This document shows positions 55,461 through 64,000 of a stretch of DNA of 64,000 nt, one piece after another; position 1 is the stretch's first letter, and every line of letters begins with the position of its first letter. The stretch covers positions 502,678 to 566,677 of the forward strand of contig CAUYUJ010016160.1 of NCBI GenBank assembly GCA_963575745.1. Reading direction: 5' to 3'. Source of the stretch: Prorocentrum cordatum. Its lineage: Eukaryota; Sar; Dinophyceae; Prorocentrales; Prorocentraceae. Made by a program: the position numbers and the translations under genes. The notes under the pieces are model-generated. The model worked only from the letters and a program-made list of their open reading frames with translations. It searched no databases and had not been told where the DNA came from.

Positions 55461-55900
55461 GTTGTCCTTTTCCAATGGGAGCGCGCGAAACTTTTGAGCG
55501 CCCGAAGCGACGCGCGCACTCCGAACCCGAGGCAAAACCGAAACAAAACCGAAACGAAACCGAAACAAAACCGAAACAAAACCGAAACAAAACCGAAACG
55601 AAACCGAAACGAAACCGAAACGAAACCGAAACGAAACCGAAACGAAACCGCAACGCGTGCGCTGCGGGACGCAGGAGCGAAAAAAGTTATCAAAAAAACA
55701 AAAACGGCGCACGGAAAGTTAACATTTTGACACACAGAAGTTAACATTTTGACAACTAAAAGTTGTCATTTCTGATAACTTTTTTTTCGCGCAGATCGGG
55801 CCTATTTCATTGGTTTTGTTAACTTTTTGTTTTTTTATTAACTTTCCGGGAAGTTGATAACTTTTTGAAAAGTTGTTAACTTCCATTGGAAAAGGACAAC
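55461..55900. mobile_element. 440-bp element with 18-bp perfect TIR, 11-bp array and AACTTTT repeats
   Basis: GTTGTCCTTTTCCAATGG at 55461-55478 and its exact reverse complement at 55883-55900. Inside are an array of CCGAAACAAAA/CCGAAACGAAA 11-mers (55540-55655), then AAAGTT/AACTTT motifs (55684-55880). It corresponds to 34544-35099 in opposite orientation. No coding capacity. Confidence 0.7.
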
Positions 55901-56154
55901 TTTTTAACTTAACTGATCTATAGGGTTGTTGGGCGTTGCGTAATGGAGCGGTCATAAATGGGGGGGTGGCGAGGGTGGTCCGAAAAGGTACCCAAACGGT
56001 ACCTAAACGAGCCCCCTGGGGGTCCGGAGGGGCCCGAAAGGGGCACGAAATGGGACCGTTTCCGACCCCCCCATTTGCGACCCCCCCATGAAGCCACGCC
56101 CAATCTTGGCGTTGCCCCGGAGGGGTGCTCGTGCGAGTGGAGGAGGGGGACGGG

Positions 56155-56277
56155 CCCGGGCCTCGGGCGGCTGGGCTGCCCCGCTCCCGGCCCGGGCGGT
56201 GCCAGCCCGTGGCCCGGGGGGACCCCTGCGGGCTCGCGAGGGACCCTTCCAGCAGAAAAGCGCTGCGGGCCCCGGCA
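56155..56277 (+). repeat. ~120-bp direct repeat, copy 1
   Basis: GCCTCGGGCGGCTGGGCTGC through GCTGCGGGCCCCGG. The second copy is at 56445-56559. Confidence 0.75.
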
Positions 56278-56283
56278 TCACCA

Positions 56284-56430
56284 AATGCATTCTTATTATA
56301 TCTTAAAGATTTTGGAGATGAATTTGCACCACCAGGTGCGATATTAGATTTCAAGAATTATGAAAAGCAAAAGGATTCAGTGAAAAATCATGGAGCAATA
56401 TGGCTGAAAATGGTGATGGTAGAAGCAGGT
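56284..56430 (+). other. AT-rich, coding-like island between direct repeats
   Basis: The frame LLYLKDFGDEFAPPGAILDF, then KNYEKQKDSVKNHGAIWLKM has natural composition and AT-rich codons in a GC-rich region. Flanked by the repeats at 56155 and 56445. Could be a captured gene fragment, one AT-rich exon, or organellar or foreign DNA. No family recognised. Confidence 0.35.
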
Positions 56431-56444
56431 CGCAGCGCCCAGGC

Positions 56445-56559
56445 TTCGGGCGGATGGGCTGCCCCACTCCCAGCCCATGGCGGCCCCAGCTCGTGGCCTG
56501 GCGGACCTCTGCGGGCCCGGGGGCCCTGCAAAAAAAAAAAAACGCTGCGGGCCCCGGAA
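56445..56559 (+). repeat. ~120-bp direct repeat, copy 2
   Basis: GCTTCGGGCGGATGGGCTGC through an A12 tract to GCTGCGGGCCCCGG. Confidence 0.75.
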
Positions 56560-57064
56560 GTTGATCTTCAGCATTTTGCGCAGCCCCAGGGTCGGGCGAT
56601 CGCAGACATGGGTTCATGGGGCGTGGATTAGCGACGGGTCCCGCTCCCATGGGCAATCGCGGATCTCCGCCGCCGAGCGAGGCGGCACCGGCCGCACTTT
56701 GGGGAGGGCACTTGCCCCGATCCATGGAATTGGCGACCGCGTGCCGAATCCATGGATCGCTGATCCATGCTTGCGCGCCCCCGACCAGCGCCTTTCCTTC
56801 TCGTCGGCTTCTGGTGCCCTTTTTCTCGGGTCCTGCGACAATGAAGCACAGATCTGGGACGAACGCCCGCGGATTCACAAAGGTAGTCCATCGGATGTTC
56901 GGCGATGTTGGTGAGGAGAGTGGAGGAAGGAGGATCTAGTTCGCTGTTCGTCCCCCCTGTTTTTTGTGCTTGTTTTTAGCTCTCAGAGGCATCTGGAGGC
57001 CTCAGGTGACCCTCCAGTGGTAACCGTGGACCCTTACTGGCGTCCAGAAGCTTCCGAAGAGAGG

Positions 57065-57160
57065 GGGATGAGGAGGAGGAGGAGGAGGAGGATGAGAAGG
57101 TGGAGGAGAGGCGGAGGAAGAGGAAGAGGAGAGGGAGCAGGAGGAGGTGGTGGTGGAGCA
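57065..57160. repeat. GGA-rich microsatellite
   Basis: Imperfect GGA/GAA triplets. Confidence 0.85.
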
Positions 57161-57226
57161 GGTGGAGTGGGTCTCGACGCGCGCGTCGCCCTCTTGTTAA
57201 TAGCACGTGTTGGTGGCACCGAAAGC

Positions 57227-57776
<550 letters not shown>

Positions 57777-58265
57777 AGGAGTGGAAGCGTGCGGAACGGG
57801 AGGGGGAGGGAAGTGTGAAACGAGAAGCGTGTGTGGGTTCGTGCGGGTCGTTCTCCCGCCCTTTTGCTCCACTTTGTCGGGCTGGCGTTTTCTGGGCTCC
57901 TGACGAGTAGGTCGATGATCAGTATGTTTATTCAGCTCCCGCAGCAGCTCATATATTGCCACTCTGACAAGACATTTCGGAGAGCGCTGCATTTCGAGCC
58001 AAAGAGGCTGCACCATCTCACGCTCCACCGTGGCAGCCTCTTTATGCCGCGCCCTGCGGCCTCCGTTGATTGCACTGAAGGCTTGTTCGTAGAAAAAGGG
58101 CCAACACTTTTCCCAAGTGGGGATCTAGAAGTCAGCATCCAAGCGTGACCCTGGCAGACCCGGGGCAGGTCGACCAGGACCGTTCTTACTCCGACTTGTC
58201 TGTGCGCCCCTCTCACCTCGAAGGAACAACTTTTTGCGTCTAGCTACAGACAGGTGTAGAGAGGC

Positions 58266-58430
58266 ATGTCGAGTAAGTGGTGTTTTGATTGTGCGCTATC
58301 GAAGCAGCCGGCCAAGCGGTCCAGACGGCGTGCTGCCACGCAAAATTGTTTCCTGCAGGTTGCCGGTCAGACCGCCAAACTGTTGAACAGGGTTCAGATT
58401 CTCGAGCAAGAGCTACAGCGGTGCCCTTGA
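58266..58430 (+). CDS. Small candidate ORF, 54 residues
   Basis: MSSKWCFDCALSKQPAKRSR, then basic RRAATQ, then a coiled-coil-like TAKLLNRVQILEQELQRC, TGA 58428-58430. CxxC near the N-terminus. May be an exon or chance; no homologue recalled. Confidence 0.25.
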   Translation: MSSKWCFDCALSKQPAKRSRRRAATQNCFLQVAGQTAKLLNRVQILEQELQRCP

Positions 58431-58623
58431 TTGTGAACATTGACTCTCTTGACGCTCCCCTGGTTGGCATCAAGTATCGGCATGGATGGTAACGCGCATG
58501 ATGTTCACTGTCCAGTGACAACGAGCAGTTAATTGCAAGATGGGACACGTTGCCTTCGGCAGTGCAGCTGTGTGGGATGTGGGATTCCTGGTGAAATCAG
58601 CATAGGTCCATCTGATCACTTGG

Positions 58624-58983
58624 GTGTTTCGACCATCCCGCCCTCGTGGAAGCACACTCAGCAGCGCTCGGCAGTATCAGGCTTCAGGGAAGCATTGGAA
58701 GAGCATGGGGCCAGACAGGGGCGCTTTCGATTTGAGCACCGGCGCGAACACTGAGTATGTTTTTTTGTTTGGCCCTAGGTACACCAGCCATTCACGTCAT
58801 GGACTCCTGGCAAGTGAGCTGGTGCCGACAGTACCTTGGAAGCAGTACCAGCAGTTGAGCGTGTTGCACAGCAAGCTCATGGGCTCAGGACTGCTTCCCC
58901 AAGGGGGAGTGATTGAGTTGCCTCACCTGTTTTGCATGCTTGGTTCGTTGTTCGCTTCTTGGTTGGCACCAGCATTGTGGTGA
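58624..58983 (+). CDS. Candidate exon, unknown
   Basis: The frame is most protein-like from about 58700 to the TGA at 58983: TEYVFLFGPRYTSHSRHGLL, VPWKQYQQLSVLHSKLMGSG and a hydrophobic end LFCMLGSLFASWLAPALW. The last part could be a membrane segment. Splice sites not resolved. Confidence 0.25.
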   Translation: MFRPSRPRGSTLSSARQYQASGKHWKSMGPDRGAFDLSTGANTEYVFLFGPRYTSHSRHGLLASELVPTVPWKQYQQLSVLHSKLMGSGLLPQGGVIELPHLFCMLGSLFASWLAPALW

Positions 58984-59039
58984 GCATAACTCTCGTTTCC
59001 TAGCCGAAATCAGTAATGCTTTGCAGAGTCTTACCTGAC

Positions 59040-59860
59040 CCCCGGCGCGCGAGGGAATGGGTCTGCCAACCACCCCCCTGATTTCCGTGTCAAGGAAATC
59101 GGGCGACGAATTCCAAACCAGCGGCTTCGCGTGGGACATCCTCAGAAAACAGGCCCCCCGAGCCTCCCCAAGGATACCCTCAGAGGACCCCCTGCTCCGT
59201 TTCTGGGAAGTCCGGTAACTAGTCCAATCTGGCGCCCTCGCATCCTCAGAAAACCGGCCCCCCGATCCTCTCCAAAGAGGCCCTCAGAGGGCCCCTTGTT
59301 TCGAAGCCGGGATTTCCGGTGATGAGTTCCAAGCCGGCGCCCTCGCGTGGGACATCTTCAGCAAACCGGCCCCCCGAGTCTCCCCATGGAGGCCCTCATA
59401 ACGCACAGTGGTCCGTTTCTGGGGGATCTGGCGACGAGCTCCAAACGGGCGCCGCGCGTGGACATCCTCAGAACACTGGCCCCCCGAGCGTCCCCTCGGC
59501 GGCCAGCAGAGGGCCCCCGTGCTCCGTTCTCGGGAGGTCTGGCGCGACAACTTCCACACCAGCGCCCTGGCGCGCCGGGGGTCGACTTTGGGAGGATGTC
59601 TCGAGCGAGCCCTGGGCTGGGACACGCCCCGGCGCGCGTCTGAGGGCCTCGATGGGGAGGCTCGGGAGGCCCGCTTGCTGAGGATGTCCCGCGCGAGGGC
59701 GCCAGCTTGGAAGTCGTCCCTGGCTTCTTCCGGAAGCGTAACAGGGGTCCTTCTGAGAGCCTCGTTAGAGAGGCTCGGCGAGCGGGTTTATCTGAGGATG
59801 TCCAGCGCGAAGGCGCCAGTGTGGAATTCGTCACCGGATGTCTTGGATTGCCAGGAAGCG
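59040..59860. repeat. ~110-bp tandem array with orientation switch
   Basis: Units with ACATCCTCAGAAAA at about 59137, 59241, 59353 and 59463 run forward. Units with GAGGATGTCC at about 59592, 59681 and 59795 are the reverse complement. The switch lies near 59500-59590. Confidence 0.75.
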
Positions 59861-59939
59861 GAACCGTGTCCCAATCCGGGGCTCCCAGTCAAGACGCCCT
59901 CGCAAAGTCGCCGAATCGGGCGGGATGAACACGTATGAG

Positions 59940-60012
59940 GACGGAGGAGGGAGGAGGAGGGAGGAGGGCGGAGGGGAGGAGGAGGAAGAGGAGGAGGAGG
60001 AGGAGGAGGAGG
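59940..60012. repeat. GGA microsatellite
   Basis: GGA/GGAA triplets, imperfect. Confidence 0.9.
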
Positions 60013-61130
60013 ACCAGTGCAAACCCAAGAGTCATCAACGATGTTGGAATCATTCCTCCCTGCAAGCTCCCTCGTCATAGGCCCCTACAATGGTTCTTTT
60101 CTACTGAGGGAACTGCCCCGTTGGGAGACAACCGTTTGAAAACCCTGAAGCACAGTAAAACATCATTCTCGGGACTCCAACGCCACGGATCAACATGACT
60201 GTCGCGTCTTGATTTGTTGACGCCGATTAATTGAGAGAAGGTATGTTGCCCTATGTCTTCCAGATGTGTTCTTGATGCGTTAAAAAATGATTCGGGATGT
60301 TAACCTCCGGGGGGGGGTCTGGACATTCTTGAAGCATTAGAAATACGTGTCGAATCACACGCCAGAAGACACATTCAGAAACACCCACCCAATACACATC
60401 TGCGATGTAGTTTTTAGTGTTTAAAATACGATGTTTGAATGTGCGATCGGAAAACCATGCAAACACATGTGTCAACAATCAAACATCTACAGCTTCAATT
60501 TGTAGTGGATATCCGTAAATGCTTCACGCATGGATTTTCAATGTTTCAAGGTGTCTTAGAGAATTCCTCCAGCGGAGGGAGGACATCCTACAGAAATAGT
60601 TCGATGATAGGACTGGTACACTCTCCGTAGCCGTGGCACCCCCAAGTCGTGACGATCTTGAATCACGCCAGAACACCATTCCTGGGGCTCAACACCGCGA
60701 ATCAATGAAACTCTTGCGCCCTCACATTCATGAATCCGTCCCAACACACAAGTTCTGGTATGTTGACCATGGGAATCCGTGAACTTGGTTGTTCAAACGA
60801 ATGCGTGCTGCACTAAAGCGATAGCCTCATTATGAAAACGGCCCGCCCTCAATCCGTGCAGCTCTTGCATATTTTTGATACGAATGCGCACGGCGCGTAG
60901 GCGATAGCCACATGTTGAAAACGACCCGCTCTCATGCCGTGTAAATCTTGCAAGACGAATGTACGCGGCGCTGAGGCGAGCACCACATTGAAAACGGCCC
61001 GCCCTCAATCCGTGAAGACCTTGTAATCTTTTACACCAAATGCGCGCGGCGCTAAGCCGAGAGCCGCATTTTGAAAAACACCCGCCCTTCATGTGTGAAA
61101 CTGTTGCCAATGTTTAAGTTTCAGGGTCAT
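60013..61130. other. No gene; worn ~70-bp repeat at 60810-61090
   Basis: AAAACGGCCCGCCCTCAATCC recurs in variants near 60836, 60918, 60993 and 61076, with GCGCGGCGCTAAGCGA-like sequence between. Confidence 0.5.
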
Positions 61131-61206
61131 GAGTGGTGAGGGAGTCTCAGGCGAAACGCCCGGCCCACCCTTTCGACCGGCCTCGGGGTGCGACAGGGAG
61201 GAGTCT

Positions 61207-61430
61207 TTTGTATAAGGAACAAGAATGGAGAATGAGGAGGAGGAAGAGGAGAAGGAGGAGGACCAAGAGGAGGAGGAGGAGCAGGATGAGGAGGAGGAGG
61301 AGGAGGAGAATTTCAGGAGCTGGTTGAGGAGAAGGGGGAGTAGTAGGAGGAGGAGGAGGAGTTGGAGGACGTGGAGGACGAGGAGTTGGAGGAGGAGGAG
61401 GAGGAGGAGGAGAAGGAGAGTTGGAGGAGC
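61207..61430. repeat. GGA-rich imperfect array
   Basis: GGA/GAA/GGT triplets. Confidence 0.9.
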
Positions 61431-61439
61431 TGGAGGGGG

Positions 61440-63120
61440 AGGCGGGGGGTTTTCTGGGAGGATGTGGAGCAGAAGCTGGAGGTTGCCAGCATGGGAGCGT
61501 GAAGGGCTGGATGCCACCGCCTCCCACTCATTCTCCTCTCGCCCACTAGCGCACGCCCCTTCTTCTATACACAGAAACTTCCGATCAACTGCAGAGCGGC
61601 CTGCTGGTAAACGCATAGGCGCTGCCTGTTTTTATGGATGAACACGGAATGCGATTGGGGCGAGGGGTGTCTGCTAATCCGAATTCAACTCATGTCGGAC
61701 ATGGATGTGCCTGTTCGCTCGGGGCGATTGTTTGTTGCAGCGATTTGATATTCCGTTTCTCTTTGCATCCGACTGGCAGGTTGGGGCGACAGTCTTCACA
61801 AACCATCTTGCCAGACAGGTCACAGGCGTTCTAACACGGCCATGTCGTGCTGGCACGGAAGAGCAAAGCACGGCTTAGTTTAGAATAATTTGTCGTTGCG
61901 AAGCATCGCGTAGGCTAGCATGATATAGCTTCAACGACCACGCACGTCCTCATGTAATTTTACGGAGCATCGCGTATCGCCTCAAAGTCGGGCATACTAT
62001 GTCATGGGGTATTGCCGCGCAACGTCGTGTAATGGTGGTTCATCAAATTGCACAGGGCTGCGTGGCGTAGCACCTGCGCCTTGCAGCATTGCAAGATATT
62101 GCGATAGCAATGCGCTCCAACACATCACAGAATGGCCTGCTGCTGACGCTTCACGCATCCCCACGTATCCCCACCAGCCCATCCAGGAACAATGCCCCAA
62201 CGAGTTGCCTTGATCGGGGAGGTGCGTGGGCAAAGAGTGGAGCAAAGAGTGGGCAGCCGTCGAGCCGAAGCTCGGGATCAGCTTCAGTAGGCTCAGGAGT
62301 CAACCGGAGATGCTTTTGCAGACCTTCCGATCTTGGTTTCGCTTTCTTGCTCCCGATGGGCTCTGGAGGCCTCACGCAGGCTTCAAGGTGCCACAAGACA
62401 AAATGGCCCACGAGGGGCCTAAGACGGCCGTGGACGCCCCAAAGAATACCCCGAGAGATGCCCACGAGGGCTTCATGACAGCCACCAGAGGGCCCTGAAC
62501 CGCTATTCTCGAAAGAGCCACGAAGGGCAAGCTTCCGTCGCGATCAATAGGAAGGAATCACAAGATGGCCCCCAGAGGGATCATCTCCGTGTCGCTCTGC
62601 TGGGGGGGGGGGCCGCCTCTAACGCGAGGGCACGCGGGAGGAGTAAACCCAAATATGGGGCGGACTCTTGTGAGGTAGTTGTCCGACCCCCAACGGTCGC
62701 GGGCCAGATCGCAGCCATTTGGAACCAATTCCAGTCCGGGACATGATTTTTCCTTTTGGAAGATTTTGATTTGAGTCCTCGTATTTCTGTCTGTGCGTTT
62801 CAAGACCCACCGATGAATGTTGAATCCTGAGGGCTCCTCGAAGATTTCTGGGGGAATCCTGGAGGAAGCCCGAGGAACCCGGGGAATCGTTCGGAAATCT
62901 GCGGGGGACCCTCCAGGCATCCCGCGGGACCCCCCAGGAAACCTGAGAGATATTGGACTACAGTGCCGCAGGGCATGTCGGGCCTGTGCAGCGCATGCCA
63001 TGACACGGCACACATCGCTGCGATGCGCAGCAAATTATACAGCGCCCGGAGCGGCCTCGGGGGGCGGCGGCTGTCCGGGCCAGTCCCGGGGAAGCCCTGG
63101 CCACGAGCCCTTAACGGGCA
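61440..63120. other. Unique, gene-free apart from a short CCTCTTGGGG-type patch
   Basis: 62380-62530 is an inverted CCTCTTGGGG-type patch. Another purine/CCCC patch at 62820-62950 has repeated GGGGAATCCTGG-like units. GCATCGCGTA occurs at 61903 and 61967. No coherent coding frame. Confidence 0.35.
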
Positions 63121-63126
63121 ATCCCA

Positions 63127-63192
63127 TCCTCCTCCTCCTTCTCCTCCTCCTCCTCCTCCTCCTCCTCCTCCTCCTCCTCCTCCTCCTCCCCC
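63127..63192. repeat. TCC microsatellite
   Basis: About 21 TCC units. The retroelement reading frame is open through it as poly-Pro. Confidence 0.95.
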
Positions 63193-63295
63193 AGTCGCCG
63201 CTTCCTGCCAAGAAGAGGCGACCGACTGGCCAGATGGGCCAGACGCGCCCCCTTTCGTGTTCACCCCGCCACACAGCCGTAGGGGTGAGGGGGGG

Positions 63296-64000
63296 ATGGC
63301 GCTGATCTCTCTGCTGCTTGCGACCGCTGCTGTGCAGACGACACTAAGAGGGGGGACGGACGACCAGCCAGCGAGGAGTAGCACGTTGTGCAGGAACAGG
63401 GAAGGAGACATGAGAATTGCGACGTATAATCCTCTGTACGCAGACTTCGACAGGCATCAAGAGATAAGCAGGGAGCTAAAATCATGGGACTGCGTGATAC
63501 TGGCGGGCACACAACACAGAGCTGAGCTGGACTATCCCAGCGCGCAAGTTCAACTGAATCACCACTGGGGCGTACGGTTTGGGAAGGGAAGGGGACGGCA
63601 CTCAAATAAAAGCTGCGGGGTGTCTATTCTGCTGGGTAATAGCAAGACTTCATTGAGAGCTGTGTACGACCCGCCCAGTGCGATACAGGGGCGAGCTGGA
63701 GCGGTGCGCATCCGCACGGACCAGGAAGACCTACTCATCGTAGCGGTTTACTTTGCCCCTGTGACGACAGCGCGGAGCGCGGAGACGGCCGACCGTATCT
63801 GCAGCTGGATAGAAGGATTGTACGACAGAGCTGGCGTGAGAGTGACGATGCTGGTGGGAGGGGACATCAACAGTGACTTCGGACTGGCGAGAGACGAATC
63901 AGGCGTTATGGGGAGCACACAGGGACGGGAAGTAGGTAGGCACTACCCCCGCTGTGAAAACGAAAATGGGCTTCGTTTCAGAAAACTGTGTGCCGACAAC
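63296..64000 (+). CDS. Endonuclease/exonuclease/phosphatase-type domain of a LINE-like retroelement (5' part)
   Basis: The frame is open to the window edge (235 codons from ATG 63296; a second ATG at 63410). It is also open upstream through poly-Pro, so the true start may lie further left. From 63410: MRIATYNPLY, SWDCVILAGTQH, a SCGVSILL strand, LLIVAVYFAP, then MLVGGDINSDFG (about residue 190). These match the order of EEP-fold nuclease motifs: the N of TYN, the Q/E of the second motif, Y-x-P and GD-(I/F)-N. Such enzymes nick target DNA for target-primed reverse transcription, and the reverse transcriptase would follow beyond the window. The usual Glu of motif two appears as Gln (AGTQH), so activity is uncertain. 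A cellular EEP nuclease is less likely. Confidence 0.8.
   Translation, partial: MALISLLLATAAVQTTLRGGTDDQPARSSTLCRNREGDMRIATYNPLYADFDRHQEISRELKSWDCVILAGTQHRAELDYPSAQVQLNHHWGVRFGKGRGRHSNKSCGVSILLGNSKTSLRAVYDPPSAIQGRAGAVRIRTDQEDLLIVAVYFAPVTTARSAETADRICSWIEGLYDRAGVRVTMLVGGDINSDFGLARDESGVMGSTQGREVGRHYPRCENENGLRFRKLCADN

Larger units (their letters stand above)
57777..59030. other. Unique stretch with several unassigned frames
   Basis: The frame 57916-58148 (MFIQLPQQLIYCHSDKTFRR) and a reverse frame overlap it; neither is decisive. Contains the two candidate frames listed separately. Confidence 0.3.

Overview
The window reads as nuclear DNA of a dinoflagellate, possibly a Prorocentrum-like species. 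This is inferred from style, since no diagnostic rRNA or spliced-leader gene is present. The signs are GC-rich sequence packed with microsatellites, short spliced genes all on the + strand, some apparently non-GT splice donors, a protein family I remember as hugely expanded in dinoflagellates (51.0-53.3 kb), and the endonuclease of a LINE-type retroelement at the right edge. No rRNA, convincing tRNA, CRISPR or bacterial-type operon was seen.

Layout. 0-35 kb is almost gene-free. A decayed coding fragment lies at 2-485 and an isolated EF-hand-like exon at 16.75 kb. The rest is layered repeats: CCTCTTGGGG-type low-complexity blocks (1.2-3.7 kb), minisatellites and a 292-bp tandem repeat (9.3-13.5 kb), degenerate tandem blocks (15-16.6 kb), tri- and pentanucleotide arrays (20.4-25.3 kb), a ~90-bp tandem array (30.5-31.4 kb), and several short foldback (MITE-like) elements.

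35.9-55.2 kb is the genic part. Gene A (35966-41091) and gene B (45734-49161) are multi-exon genes of unknown function whose exons are separated by trinucleotide repeats. Between them lie exons of one or two further genes (42094-43549, 43913-44170). Gene D (51058-53347) follows, a three-exon member of the dinoflagellate family. Gene C (53998-55203) is Lys/Pro-rich. Gene A carries a 19-nt tandem duplication that shifts the frame of its last exon.

55-64 kb returns to repeats: a 440-bp terminal-inverted-repeat element, an AT-rich island between direct repeats, a 540-bp layered trinucleotide array, and a tandem array that changes orientation midway. It ends in the 5' part of a retroelement endonuclease ORF.

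The main biological point is the density of small foldback elements (about nine families, 160-550 bp). Both introns of gene D consist largely of such elements. In one case the element is bounded by an imperfect direct repeat, and a second copy elsewhere is bounded the same way, as expected for introner-like, intron-creating DNA elements.
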